64,000 nucleotides of DNA from Physcia stellaris (GCA_018902385.1 JABSSW010000006.1:930001-994000); one strand, 5' to 3'. Shown: positions 33,059 to 45,403, counted from the stretch's first letter. Translations and numbers: made by a program. Notes: generated by a model from the sequence alone, not told the origin.

Positions 33059-33718
33059 CGAAAAAGAGCTGTTTTGAGAAAAGAATCATTAACCTCGAGT
33101 ATCTCTATGCCATGACCAAGGAGTCGTTGGTGGGCGACACGTTGGCCAACGGCTGGCCGGTGTCATAGAAACGGAGCTCTTTCCCACACGGAAACTCATG
33201 GGCAGCAGTGCAAGTGCGAGGCGGCCTACTGAGCATGGCTATCATTGTGCTTCAGGGAGTCTGGTTGACGTGAAGAGGTGGGAAGGACTGAAGGGCCAAT
33301 AATTCGATACGAGGCTAACCGAGTCCTTCAATAATTCATAACTCATTGTTCACTGTTCAGCTCCTCTTCCCGCTGTGGCTTGACCTACCCCTACCTGAAA
33401 AGGATCTAACACGCATGCATGATCATGCAGAGTTGCATAACGAAGTTGCCAGATCTCACGTACGTACTACTCAGTCAATGAAGCTGTCTCACAGCTGGGT
33501 TTACCAAAAGGGTGCCCAACACATAGGACACGGCTTGATGCGCGCGCACAACTCCAGCTCTGTCGTGGAAAGAGGGTTCAGCTTGCTACTCTACTTTCTG
33601 CCTATTGCTGCTTACAACATGCATTCACCGTTGCCCTGCAGTCATTAACGGTTGTACGACAGACCTTTGCACCGAGCACTTCGGAAGGATGCTGTAGAGG
33701 TCGGATGCAACTCTGCGA
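33059..33718. other. Intergenic spacer, HUL4 promoter side
   Basis: This is 660 bases between the HUL4 start and the stop of the eL15 gene, both on the minus strand. CGTACGTACT occurs near 33459. No convincing gene or structured RNA was found. Confidence 0.45.
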
Positions 33719-34554
33719 TTATCGGTATCTCCAATAAGACTGAGTGTTGTGGCGCTTCCACGTCTTCCTTCTACCGGCGGTGGTCTTGTTGAATCTATGG
33801 CCCTTGCCGAGCCCACGAGACTTCTTCCCAGTTGCTGTCAAGCCTCGAGACTCACGGTGCTACTCAGCGGTCAGTTCACTGTAACTCCTTGGGGTCATCA
33901 CGCTGCAAACGGACCTTGTGGACTGGTTTAACGATCCAGTTGATGCGGGAATCGCGACGGATGGCTTTGTGCTGAGGGTCGACAAGGATGATTTCGAAAT
34001 ACTTGTAGGTCGAGTCCTGATTGATCCAGTAGGAGTTCAGGACTCGAAGGTTTGCACAACGTCGTCCCACCCGCTCCTCAGCTGTAGATTTCAAGGAGCG
34101 TTGGTATTTAAGTTGGTTGACACCCTGATTGGTGGGTTTGCCTGGTAGAATACATGTCAGAACATGTACTGTAGCTACGCCGAAGGGTATTAGAGATACC
34201 ATAGGTTGCACCCTTAGGAACTGGGCGCTTTCGTCCCCCACGCCGTACGCGTACGCGGTAGATAACATATCCTTGCTTAGCCTTGTAACCGAGACGACGA
34301 GCCTTGTCGGGACGCGAAGGACGAGATGCTCGATGAATGACATTTAATTGACGCAGCTATATTGATGCACTCTCAGCAATGTTCAACGAGTGTATAGCAA
34401 GACACGGAGAGCGTCACAAAACCGCCAGTGTATACACAATTCTGTGCGAATCGAGAGATGAGCTCACCTCCCAGCATCGAACGCGCAAGAGGAAGCGTAG
34501 AACGTCGGATTGCTTCTTCTTCTGGAGCTCTTCGACGTACTTGAGGGCACCCAT
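33719..34554 (-). CDS. rpl15: 60S ribosomal protein eL15
   Basis: Four coding exons (34554-34468, 34356-34200, 34141-33915, 33859-33719) give 203 residues, the normal eL15 length. Conserved blocks include [80 protein letters not shown] and [20 protein letters not shown]. The protein binds 25S rRNA in the core of the large cytosolic subunit. The ATG follows directly on an AG, and a good donor (GTAAGTCG) lies at 34641, so an 86-nt intron in the 5' leader is likely. The residue after CWE is Leu where most homologues have Tyr. The phase-1 and phase-0 junctions all agree. Confidence 0.97.
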
Positions 34555-34963
34555 CTGCACAGATAACTTTGTCAGATTATGTTTCAATAGCCATAAGATA
34601 GACGCCAAAAGAATCGCTATCGGACCTCTACCACGACTTACCTTTGCGTATTGATGTTGAACTTGACGTAGAAGATTGTGTAAAATAGTTTTGTGTGGGG
34701 AATCTAAAAGTGCAGTCCACCTAAGCGAGCTTGGCGAGACACTAACTGTACCGCGCCGATACTAGTGCATTTCCACGGTAAATGTGCATAAGGTAAGTAT
34801 AAGTACATGTACATAGCTACGGAGCACTGAGTACCTCTGATTCTTCTACTCCTGAGGTACTACTACTCTATGTCGTGAACCTAAGGTATTGAGCCTCAAT
34901 TGACAATGGATCAAGCTCAGGCACATCCATTATCAGCGCGATAAGGACTACATCTGCTTTCCA
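34555..34963. promoter_or_regulatory. eL15 leader intron and GTAC-rich upstream tract
   Basis: Bases 34641-34555 (minus strand) look like a 5'-leader intron, from GTAAGTCG to TGTGCAG just before the ATG. Bases 34786-34870 contain AAGTACATGTACATAG, GAGTACCTC and GAGGTACTACTACT, another tract of the GTAC-rich type found in other spacers here. The promoter of the ribosomal protein gene should overlap it. Confidence 0.5.
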
Positions 34964-35942
34964 CTATTTTGTTAGACAACCGGCCAGCCGCTTTACACCT
35001 CTACTTGTTTGTCTTGCAGCACTCCCCCAACTCATAGCTCCCACGTTCGAAATCGTCTCGGACGCCTCACCTTGGCCTCCATTTATCTGCGCAATCAGGC
35101 CGTCCCAAGTCTCTGTCTCCGCCCGGATAGCGTTGAGGTGCACGGACTCCTGCTTTCTTTTACTCTTGTCCATGCTAAGTAGCCCTTGAATTTGACCCTT
35201 GACTTGGCCTTCTCTGGCCGTAAGGATGCGATCCAGTCTCGTAAAGTCGCCTGCCCATTTCTCTTTGTTCAGGCGCGAGCCTTTGCTTGAGACTACTCGC
35301 TTCGACAATACGGCAAATTGATCGAGAAGGTCCTTGGATTCGGACAGTAATAAGGCTGCCTTCTCATGGCTTGGGTGCAGCGTCCAGCTCTCTGGCTCAG
35401 GAAGCATTTTTTCACGCTCCTTGTCGCCTAGAAGGTGCCGTAGAGCTAGCACCAGAGCTTGCTGCGATTTACGACTCTGCTCCAGCCTAGAGAATCGTGT
35501 TTAAATGCAGTCCAATCGGCTCGAAGACGGGGAAAAGCAACTCACGTCTCCTTCGCTCTGCCCTCAAGTAGTTTCTGTAACGCTCCATGTCGTTCAGAGA
35601 CCAGGTTCCGGAATTCCATGACATGTAGGTTAGTCATCGCTGCAGCTTGTTTTGTCCTCGTCGCCTTGGTAGCTTTTAGGAATTGCCTATACCCCGTGTA
35701 AGCATGCGAACGCCGTCGCATTAAAGTACTACCTACTGGCTTTCGAGGTGTCCTTGATCTTCTTCCGATTGCGCATTCTCGCTTGCAGCAAGCTGCTCTT
35801 GGGTCTGAATGGTTTTTCCCTTCTTAGGCCTGGGGATGGAGGTCTCGTCTCCGTTGTCTACTCCACTCAAAATGTGTAAGCATAATACATGATATGGAGT
35901 AGACTCACCTTCGTTCAACTGGCGTTTTGCCTTCCCCATCAT
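34964..35942 (-). CDS. Unrecognised coiled-coil protein of about 270 residues
   Basis: No family is recognised. A four-exon model (35942-35909, 35857-35737, 35686-35546, 35480-34964) keeps phase to a stop after LAGCLTK. The N-terminus is short, basic and then acidic (MMGKAKRQLNED, RPKKGKTIQTQEQLAASENA). A long helical region follows: QFLKATKATRTKQAAAMTNL, then EFRNLVSERHGALQKLLEGR, LRHLLGDKEREKML and LLLSESKDLLDQFAVLSKRV. The tail contains MSWGSAARQTSRGVKRLAG. The make-up recalls small coiled-coil proteins such as kinetochore subunits, but nothing decisive was seen. The last acceptor (GGAG|C at 35480) was chosen for phase. The nearer TAG at 35488 would break the frame, so this junction is the weakest part. 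Confidence 0.6.
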
Positions 35943-36407
35943 CCTATTGAGATTTATATGGCTGGTAATGCGTGGAAATGTTCGCTAATAAGTGAAGCGA
36001 TGTACTGGATCAATGCTTGCAAGACCAGATCTGGGTATGGAAATGTTGGAAGGGCTAGGGCTCATGCCATCGTTGAGGACAAAATCTCGAGAATAAATTC
36101 ACTGCAATTGAACCGGGCAACTCAAGCATCAGCAGCACATCGCTCTATCAGAGAGGTATACTCAATTGGATACTGAACGCATTGACGGCTGCGATCAGCG
36201 GAGAAGACGTACAGTCGTATCCTGATCTACGGTGTAAGAGTACGCGTATGAAATGTAGCAAGACAACTGTGTGATATTCATATTTTCAGGACTAGCTACC
36301 GTTTCAGCTGTGGGCAAGATAGCTAAGAGTTCGGCTTTTCCATAGAGTGCCTGTAATGCTAGTAGTTGGCCACCAGTAGAGTTATCCAACCACCCATTTC
36401 AATCTAC

Positions 36408-36715
36408 CTGGGAAGATTTTCCCAGTGCATGTGAATAAATCATGGCTTCATACATCTGAGGTCATACGATCGTCGGCAGTTCGTTACGTTGTCCTGGTCG
36501 GGACTTTCAGTTCAGAAAAGGCGCTCGCTGCTAAGGATAATTTTGGACTCTGTAGAAAACCGCTGTATGATCTATGGATAGTGTTTGAAGGACTTTTAGT
36601 GGGAGGAGCCTCCCTCAGGAGCTGAAAGATAAATATGCACGGAACATGGTGATGACCTAAAGCCGGTCGAGAAGGACTGAGCCCCGGGCTTAGTCCGTAA
36701 GAGAGAAACCGGCTT
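36408..36715. repeat. Cluster of three inverted repeats in a spacer
   Basis: CTGGGAA/TTCCCAG arms with a 4-base gap lie at 36408-36425. GGGAGG-AG-CCTCCC lies at 36601-36614. A nested hairpin lies at 36660-36715: outer arms AAGCCGGT and ACCGGCTT, inner arms GGACTGAGCCC and GGGCTTAGTCC. The spacer (35943-36761) has no convincing gene. A structured RNA or regulatory site is possible but unproven. Confidence 0.55.
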
Positions 36716-36761
36716 AGACTACACAACCAGGTAACTGATTTGGTGGTATCGTAGTAATGTA

Positions 36762-39557
36762 CTAAGACCCAAGCGAGAGTCCCTGGAAGGCATGGCTCCA
36801 GTCATTCCTGTGAACCTGGGATTTCCTCACTACGCCGTTGTTTGCATCTGGCTGGAGTCCGTAGGCGGGATGCTGTAAATTAGCGAGGTGGTAAGGAGCT
36901 GCGGCATACCGCGTCTGTAGACTAAGAAGCTGCTGCCCACCATTACCATAACCGACTGTAGCATGATCGGCTTGGTGAGTCTCAGGTCCAAGCGGCTGGA
37001 AGGTCTGATACATGTGAGGCAAAACCAAGCCGCTGGAGCCAACGTCTTGACTTGGTCCCCAAGGACGATCAAATGAACCATGGGGGGCACCTGACGGCCC
37101 TACGGTCGAGTACGACGAATTAGACTTTTGCTGTAGTGGTGAGGAGTACGAGTCCGCCTCAGGGTTGAAGGCTCCAGGGCCCAAACCGGAAGGTAGTTGC
37201 AAGCCCGCAACAGGTGTCACAAACGATGCAGGATTGATAGCGGACATCCAGATACGAGTTTTGTAAATCTTGAACAGATCAGTCACTAATGGATTGAAAT
37301 TGATGTAGGAGTCCGCGAAGTAGTAGAACGTCAACTTCTTCCAGTCCCTAAGATGACGAGGTCAGTACAAAAGGCTGACCAGGAGGGGATCTGTTTACAT
37401 TTGGAATTCCGCGTCCAATATCTCCATGTTGAGCCGATGTTCAACAACCTTCTGCTGACATACACGCTTTGCTTTGGCTTCATTGCCTTCTTTATCCCTC
37501 AGAGTTTGTATCTCGTGGGCTTGTGCAAGGCGCTTAATCATCTTAGGCTTTAGATCGCTGCTTGGCAAATCTGATCCACTAGCAGAAGGTCCCATGGACA
37601 TAGCAGGAGCATTGCGTGTACTACTCTGAGTAATCAATTGGCCGTTCGGGTTTGCGCCGGCTGGTGTTCCATCTTGGCAGTGACGAGAAAATACCATTAG
37701 CCATCGATAGTGCTCCTCTGTATAGCTTTCCTTCATTTCTTTAGCCTTTGACCAAGGAATGTTGTCATGCGCTACAGTTCCCAGATCTGTGCCTCTATCA
37801 GCTTCGACAATTACCAAATCGCCTGGTTTAACCTGGAGACCGGTTCCTTCTTGGACGTAGAACACGTCGGCTCTGCAAGCCTTGAACGTGACAATGTATA
37901 GTGATTGTTGAGTGCGGGATTGAAGATTTCCGAGATGTTGGCCACGTTGAGCGTGGGATAGGTAGGGAGGGCCGAGGGTCTGGGGAGAAAGCCTAGAATG
38001 ACTTTCTCCAAGCTCGTTTCGAGAGAAGTAGGTAACTGCAACTTGGCGATCACGTAAATGCTCGAGTTCTAATTGTTGTTCTTGGAGTCTTTGACGTATA
38101 CGAAATTGATCATACTCACCACTATCGCCCTGTGGAGGGCGTATCACTTCACCATAGGCAGATGGGCTGCCGTGTTTTCCACCAGGTCTCAAGCCGGAAC
38201 TAGGAGCTCCAGCCGCGTAGCTCTTCTGTGATTCGGTTGTGGAACTCAAAGAAGTCTGACGTGTCGGTACATCGGCAAAGGAATGGCGACGGCTTTGAGG
38301 TTGTTCGCCCGAACCTCCGAAACCCAACGAGCTTTGCCAATGGCCTTTTTTTACGCTCTCCAAAGTTCGATTTTCGGGAGCGCCGGCCGTGAAATACTGT
38401 GTGCCACCTTTAGCTCCATATTCACTAGCTCGACGTCCTGGTGCGCCTCCGTACGCATAGACTTGATTAGCGTCTGAATCATCCACATCATACAATGCAG
38501 ATTCTGACTCTTCAGGAACGGATCCTTGTATACGTTGATGGTATACCTGTGCAGTGTTTCTCGGCATTTGCGAAGCGGAATTAGTCGTCGCAGCTCGGCT
38601 CCTACCTTTCGAACCCTCACCCCGATCGGCTGCTGCTTGTCTGAGGAGAGCATTTTCCATCGCTAGCTGCTCAATGGTTCTTGCCTGGGTAGATAGCTTC
38701 ACACCAGCTTCGGATCCATTGGAACTTTCATCGTCATCCTCAACTTCTTGAAGCTGCTCCAGAAGAGTCGGATCATGCTCACCAAGCATACTCAGGCGCG
38801 AAGGCCGATGTTGAAGACCACCGTAAGGCACGCCGCTTCTGGTTCGACCATTTGGGAAATGGCTACCGAGACCGGTTGGTGTAGTGTTCGTCGTGTCTGG
38901 GTCCAGCTGACCGACTGAGTAGGACTGAGATCGATATGTTTTCAAGGTTGGCTGCAAGGGTATTGCAAAGGGGATCGCAGCCTCCGGTGCATTATCCCGT
39001 GCCAGCGGTGGGCTTGAATGGGCGTCCTCGGTATAAAAACCAGCAGACCCCGGAGGCACCAAACTTGTAGGTGAAGGAAGGACCTCGGTTAGGCGCGTGG
39101 GTGGTCCTCTCTGCGAATCGTTGGTCCATATTGCGTTACCCCAGGGAAACATGACGCCACTGGATGAGGGTCTGCCCATAGCGGCGCTTGGTGATGGCCC
39201 GACGTTCGCATTCCAATTTATCGAATCCGCAGCAGGAGTAGCCGGATGAGAACTGGCCGGCGAGAACGACCCGCTACCGCTGAACGAGCCTTTACGATGC
39301 GGCGCTTGTTGCACCTCCGTAAGCCATGAAGGGCGTCTTGCCTGCCTTGTTCCGTGGCTCTGGTTTAAGGAGTGCAGACGATGGTACTGGTCTTGTTCAT
39401 CATCGGAGGAGGCAAGCGCCTCTGAATCTGGAGTCGATCCGCGGATACCTGCTTTAGCTTTTTCCAGAAAGATAGAAGCGTTGCTCCCCGGAAACCCGCT
39501 GAAGGACGTGCGTTTTGTAGTAGCCCCTTGAAACTGAGGGCCATTGTTTGCAGCCAT
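36762..39557 (-). CDS. PSP1 C-terminal-domain protein
   Basis: Two exons, 39557-37399 and 37347-36762, give 914 residues. The ATG chosen starts MAANNGPQFQGATTKRTSFS. An in-frame ATG 14 codons upstream is less likely. The first 600 residues are Ser/Gly/Pro-rich and disordered, with a short coil (LSTQARTIEQLAMENALLRQ). The PSP1 domain follows: YIVTFKACRADVFYVQEGTG, LQVKPGDLVIVEADRGTDLG, PKMIKRLAQAHEIQTLRDKE and ILDAEFQMDWKKLTFYYFAD. The tail is again low-complexity. In bacteria the homologous domain (YaaT/RicT) works in RNA-processing complexes. Yeast Psp1 suppresses DNA polymerase alpha mutations and is linked to mRNA turnover. The molecular role here is unknown. Confidence 0.88.
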
Positions 39558-42420
39558 AATCAGATCGAACCTCAAGACAGGCCAGTGGCAATGATACACT
39601 AGGCACCTATTTAACTTTAATTATCAGAAAATACTCTAGCCATCCTACAAGAACACAAAAAGGTCACCAGGGCATACCTGTAAGAACGAGATAAAGTGAG
39701 GATTTGATGTCTGGATTCAATAGACAAGATATGCTAGGAAGCCAAAGTATTGAACCAGATTTAAGAAAGGTTTGAACTACTAGCGGTTAGATATGAGCTA
39801 CTGCAGATTGTAGGCCCAGTAGCAGGCATCATGGAGCCCAGATCAAGGGAAATTGTGATATTGTAGTGAAGAGAAAGGTGACCCATACTTTCAATAGTGT
39901 TGTTCACCAGAGATAAAATATTGTAAGTTGTGTTTCCCGTGATGTCAGGCTTGGCAGGTTTCGGTCTCTAGGGTCGAAATGAGAGATGCTAGAGCAAGTT
40001 GGGGCAAATCGGTGAGGTAGATGTTACAGTCCAGCAAGATTGACCTGGCTTTAGTGACTAGGCAATAGTAGGGTCGTCCGTTCTGACAGGACGGTTATCA
40101 GGGTACAACTTCAGCTAATTAAGTCTTCAATAATGGCAAGTAGATGAGAGACAGAAGTGAATCCGTACTCGCCGCTGTGATTTAAAATGAGTAATATTAT
40201 GGTGCTTCTCGGCGGAACGGGGCACACTTCCCCGGCCAGATCTAATAAATCTCTTTAATTTTGTATACAGCGAAGATGAATAAAGCGCATCCAGAGCCAA
40301 GTCTGAGTGGGGAATTTCTTCTGCTTTTCAAGACTGTCAGTATAAAGATGACAGTAACGCATTAAATACATCCCTGGTCTAGCGGGATGGCTGGTAGACG
40401 CATGAAAATCAAGCCATATTGCAGAGCAAGTGAATAAACAGAAAGCTAACAGTCGCTCGGTTCCCTACCTAGACAGCTTGACACGGGAAGACAACCATAG
40501 ACTCACCAACCTTCTCTATCCGCTAACATTGACTGAAGTCTGCTCTACGGGTGGACAGTTGTAAAAGAACACGAGGACCCGGATGGGATGCGAGATCTAT
40601 ATGTGTAAGAGTATCTATTCTTGTTCAGCAGGCGATTGCGCAGCTTTTCCGAGGATCGTCGCAGAACGCAAAGGTAGCAATGCAAGCGTAGAGAGTGGGC
40701 ACTTTACCATTAACACTGGACCGGCAAAGAGAACGCCACTAATTATACATGTGCAGAGAAGAAGGAAAGACGCCAGGGGTCGGGTCGTTTAGAAGTCGGT
40801 CCAAGGAGGAGATATCGTCCCCTCGGATCCTGCGTACGGCTGCCGCAATCGTCTCCGGTGGGCAGAAGCCGACAAATGGGGGTAGAGTCTTATTCTTCTT
40901 CCGATCGACGCTGCTATACAGTCTGAATTCGAGCGAGGATCTTGAGGTGAATATTGGCAGTCGGGTTCAACACGACACACTGCACGGAGAGAACAGGTTC
41001 AAGGTATCGTTCGCTTCGATCGTTTCACGGAAGGACAAGGGCGAGATCTTTACCCTTCGATGATTTGACTTTGAATCCCCGGGTACTGTGTAGAGAGCGT
41101 TCGAGGACAAGGCGAGGTTTCCGAGGGTAAGCCGAGGGGGGTATTTTGACTGGGTACGGTCGGTTTGTCAATTGGCGCTGTGAGGAAAGAGAGCTGGAGT
41201 TTGGCTGGGGTTCGAGTATGCAGCAATGAATTCGCGTCCATGAAGGAAGGAAAGACGAACGTGGTCGGCAAGGAAAGTTGAGTAGAGTGGTGACTCTCTC
41301 TTCAAGGTGGGACACGGATGGGGTTGACGCGAACGGAGGCTAGATGGAACAAGGTTGCAAGCCGTCGGGAAAATGCGCCAGTGGCACCCACAGGCGACCA
41401 TGACACTACTGGACGCTCCCTAAACGACGATCGACGTGGAGAAATGTGTTATGTGTTTGGCAAATACTACTACTGCTCTCTTTCCACACCTTGGGAAGAG
41501 CGGGGTGGAAGATGCTGCAAGCATGACGATCCCCGCAGGCCGCGAGGAGTATATGTCAATCACTTCCACCACCAATTATGACATCCCAAATCCCGCAATG
41601 GAACAGCCGGCGATTTGATAGCTGTAAGGTGAGTAAGTAGTATATGTGCTCCTCTGCCGTTGGGAGATGCAGATCCAATGCCTCTTCGAAGCCCACACAA
41701 TTGATGCTCGGCAAGGCTCGGAGACGTCTGAAGAGACTCAAATCCAGTAGGCTGGTATCTAGAATATTATATACCATCATGTAGATCCGAACATCAATTC
41801 GTTGAAAGTATAGTACGTATTGTCATGCACTGGGTAATCGAACCGAGAGCGCGCTAGGAGTACAGCTTTTAGGTAGTGCCTTCGAATAGGTACATGTAAA
41901 TGATGCAGATTTCCCCAGAGACAGCTGACTCCCCGAAAGGACCCCTGCCTTTCCCCACAACCTCATTGGGACTAGAGACGGAATGATCGAGATGCACGAC
42001 CAATATCCCTGTTTCACTGATGCTATACTCAAATGCCGCTCACGACAATCTCATACTAGCCAATTGAAGTTTCGATTGTCTGCTATCCCCGTCCCCATCG
42101 CCATCGCCAGGGCGTTAAGTCAGCTGAAATCAAGCCCCCTCGAAGATCTTCTGCCTTTTCGAAGGCTGTTGCTCTGTTGCCAATATCAGCTGCTAACAAA
42201 GCATTACATATCTGGTCCATGGGATTTTGGACTTCGTCATTTTGACAATCCAGTTGGTCAGAGATTGTATCAACAGCTGTGCTTTGGAAATCGCATCGTT
42301 ACAACACCGATGATGGATAGAACTATCAACCGGAGCAACTGCTCGTCCCAGCGGATGACCGACCGTGCAATACGAACAGGTCAGGGAACTGCGTGCAAAG
42401 TTTTGTCCCCACCGAATGGT
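39558..42420. other. Long non-coding region upstream of the PSP1 gene
   Basis: About 2.9 kb without a gene I can support. Short open frames on both strands (for example near 40749-41063, 40789-41401 and 41983-42462) have no recognisable motif or splice logic. The stretch 40800-41400 is pyrimidine-rich on the minus strand, as often seen in fungal promoters and leaders. A long PSP1 promoter with a spliced leader is the simplest reading. Confidence 0.4.
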
Positions 42421-43492
42421 TCATGCCTCTACCGTGTCGAGACTGCCTTTCCCAACCGTTGAGGCTACGGCTTGAGGGCCTTTTTGTTCCTTCAGCTTCT
42501 CTTCAAACTTGGCGAATTCCTTCATGGCAATTTCTTCTTCTTGATCAAGGACTTGGGTGACCCCCTGCACCTCCTCAATCTGCGAATTGGTAAGTCATGG
42601 CCACCAATTATGGTTCATAGGTCATAGCTGGGTGCGCACATAATGCATAAGCATGCTTTCGATACCGTTCTTCAGGGTGACAGTGCTCGAATCGCAAGTG
42701 CGACATGCGCCACGCAATTTCAGAAGAACATGTCCATTCTCTAATCCCCTAAACTCAATATCTCCGCCGTCATCTTGAATGGCCGGGCGTATTCGCGTAT
42801 CCAGTAATTCCTTAATCATCCCCACCACCTCGCTGTCGCTCTCGTTATACTCGAGTGTGTCATGTTCGCCACCTTCCTGCCCAGGCTCGGACGATCGGTT
42901 TTCAACAGTGTTGACAACGGCTTCGCCCGACGTAACGGCCTCGGTAATCAAACTAAATACCTCGGGCTTGATATGCGCCCAGCTGGCGTCTTCGGCTTTA
43001 GTAACCGTTATGAAATCCGAACCGTAAAAGACAGATGTGATGCCATCAACGTTGAATAACCTTGCTGCCAGTGGGGATGGATGGGGTGGTGCGAGCGTGG
43101 ACCTTGGCGAAAGATATTCAAGGAATGGAGATGAAAGAGTATCAGGGAGGACTTTTGAATTAGGCAAAAATTTCAACGCCTGATACCGAAATGTTAGCGT
43201 TGAGGTATTAGAAGTGGGCATGCTCGCCTACATCAGCATTGGGAGTTGTCTCTGTCTGGATGAACAGGGTTCGTGAGCCCTTTTTCGAGGGAATCTGGGG
43301 AGCTTGCGTGAGCACGAGACGGTTAGTCAACACCGGTCTAGTATATGCGCCAAAAGAAAGTAAAGGCCGCGCAGTGGACGTTTGATGAATGCCTCTGCAG
43401 GTGGCAGCTGTGTGCGAAGGTGCAAAAGTGCCACGCGATATGAATCTTCGCAGTTGGCTTGTGACTTGTCCAGTGGAAATCTTAGCAGCCAT
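42421..43492 (-). CDS. nfu1: Mitochondrial Fe-S cluster protein Nfu1
   Basis: Three exons (43492-43232, 43179-42640, 42579-42421) give 319 residues in phase. The N-terminus (MAAKISTGQVTSQLRRFISR) is a mitochondrial presequence, and RTLFIQTETTPNAD opens the mature part. The Nfu N-domain contains ALKFLPNSKVL, LAARLFNVDGITSVFYGSDF and ITVTKAEDASWAHIKP. The NifU-like domain has IRPAIQDDGGDIEFRG and the cluster-binding CRTC in LRGACRTCDSSTVTLKNGIE. The protein ends with a conserved helix (IEEVQGVTQVLDQEEEIAMK). Nfu1 passes [4Fe-4S] clusters to lipoyl synthase, aconitase and respiratory complexes in the matrix. The ATG at 43492 is preferred over one six codons upstream because the presequence starts there. 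The gene is divergent from HIT1. Confidence 0.96.
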
Positions 43493-43874
43493 GGTTAGGC
43501 ACTTACACACGCCAGAAGCGAAAGAATAGAGCAGCGAGAGCAGGTGGTGCAGACCAACACTTCTATTTACTACCTAGTCGTCGAGGTGTGCGTCATTTTG
43601 GTACTAGTAGATACATTAAGTTCGGCGATAGTAGAAATGAAAATTAGGCTTATCTCCGGCTTTTATTATCGAGCTTACGAGTACATTATTTTTGAATTAC
43701 TCTAGTGAAATACCTTATATCAGTGAGAATGATACTGTATCAGTAGCAGTCAGACTTGAGGAGATGATCCCCTTGCTTTGATTCGATGCACGTCATTGTA
43801 GTCCTTTCGTTCGTGACCGGCTTTGAAGCACAAAACGAGAGATTCAGACACTGATTAAGAAGGATAAGCACAGA
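43493..43874. promoter_or_regulatory. Divergent promoter NFU1 / HIT1
   Basis: This is 382 bases between the start codons of two divergently transcribed genes. No repeat or additional gene is visible. Both promoters must lie within it. Confidence 0.5.
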
Positions 43875-44528
43875 ATGAGTATGATTTCAGAGTGCAAAGT
43901 GTGTGGCAAAGAAGTTTCGAAGTACAAATGCCCGAATTGCCAGGTCCCGTAGTAAGTAGAGTATCCTTTTCATCTCGCATTTCTACATTCCCAGCGTACT
44001 GAGTCTACTGCTACCTTTAGCTGTTCAGTCGATTGTTACAAACGGCACATAGCTGAACATCTGGACCCATCCGGTTCTCTGAAACCTCTTACAATCGCAA
44101 GTGGCTTACCGCCTTCTCCATCCACTGTCATAACACCTAGCGCATCGACAAAACCAGGCTTTCGCCCTGATCATCCCATATTGATGTCACAACTTGAAGC
44201 CAATATTTCTGGAGAATTGCAACGTTCCTATCCCCAGCTGCGTGAGCTGCTTCTCATAGTATACAAGTCGACCCTCGACCCAGCCGCGAATGATGACACA
44301 ATGACCCCTCGTACGCAAGGCCACTCTATGCGCGAAGCTAGACAAGGCATGAAGTCCCAAAAAAATCATCATATTCAAAAAAAGCTGCCATGGTCTCAAC
44401 AGCGAGGTTTCCAGGATGGACTTTCAACACTCCGAAAGTTGAGAAACAAGGACAACACGAATGGCAAGGCTCTACAAGCCTTTTCAGAGCGAACTATTCA
44501 GTCGATTCCCAATTTTAACACGAGATGA
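43875..44528 (+). CDS. hit1: Zinc-finger HIT protein, Hit1/ZNHIT3-like
   Basis: Two exons, 43875-43951 and 44021-44528, give 194 residues in phase. The N-terminus MSMISECKVCGKEVSKYKCP continues NCQVPYCSVDCYKRHIAEH. It holds the treble-clef pair Cys7/Cys10, Cys19/Cys22, Cys27/Cys31, His35/His39 of the zf-HIT fold. The middle helix HPILMSQLEANISGELQRSY followed by PQLRELLLIVYKS resembles the Rsa1-binding part of yeast Hit1. The C-terminus is basic. Yeast Hit1 and human ZNHIT3 help Rsa1/NUFIP load Snu13 during box C/D snoRNP assembly in the nucleus. That role is inferred from the zinc finger plus the helix. Confidence 0.85.
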
Positions 44529-45403
44529 GTGTCAAAGGCAGTATTGGTTTTAATGGTTTCCATATGCGAGAGATTTGTCAACGAAATGTCTCTGATATAA
44601 TAATTGACAGGACATTGCGTCCAACTAACGTAAATCACATTACGACCTAGACATTACCAGAAGACTATGTACCACAGTCATTGGAGAGATCACTGTGGTT
44701 CAGATTTTAGGACGCTCCTCCCACATGTATAAACCTGCCGGTATCTGTGAGTTCACTATACTCAATCTATGTATCAAGGCATGTTTCTGGTCCTTCTGGA
44801 TCCGAGCATCTCACCAGTTCGGGTCGTGCTATCTCATGTCTAAAAGGAAGATGCGTAGCGCCTAGCGTACATTTTGCCATTTCACAGGAATAGACCCATA
44901 CGACAAGTCTACTTGAAGCCGCAATCCAAGATCTGTATGTGCCAATCGCATCATAACTAATCAGGGTCCTGAGTCCGACTTATATCATGTTGCTCCATGG
45001 ATCACAAAGTGATTTGTCAATATCAACACGAACGAGGTCGTTGTCTTCAGATAAAGAAGCGGATACTGATTTTCAGCGGCAGACTGGGGGAAAATCGCAT
45101 ATGTCGTTTTTGGTGGGAGTATCCCATACTGAAACCTTAGACTATGTACAATCCGAAACTTCATAAAAGTTCAACTTGATTGACATGATAGATGAGCCTC
45201 CTGCACATCGTAGACCTTATTACACGTTGCTCATTACCCGTCTTACTGTGAATAGTCGCTGCGCAATGCATATCATTTTAAACGGAGAGAAACGAGATGA
45301 GGGTATCATTAACGCTGAAACCAGTTGAATCGACGCCGAGTCTCACCAACGCCGGGACCTTCTATCTGAATGCTACGTTCGTAAAGTTCCTAGAACGATT
45401 CAA
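44529..45403. other. Spacer between convergent HIT1 and RasGEF genes
   Basis: This is 875 bases with no conserved coding frame, RNA gene or repeat that I can see. It is longer than the other convergent spacers here. Confidence 0.45.

Noticed and set aside
40789-41401. Minus-strand open frames rich in Ser, Pro and Leu
   Set aside because: Pyrimidine-rich DNA reads open by composition. No motif, start context or splice structure supports a gene.
41983-42462. Plus-strand open frame of 159 codons
   Set aside because: No domain, unbiased composition, and its end overlaps the last NFU1 exon on the other strand.
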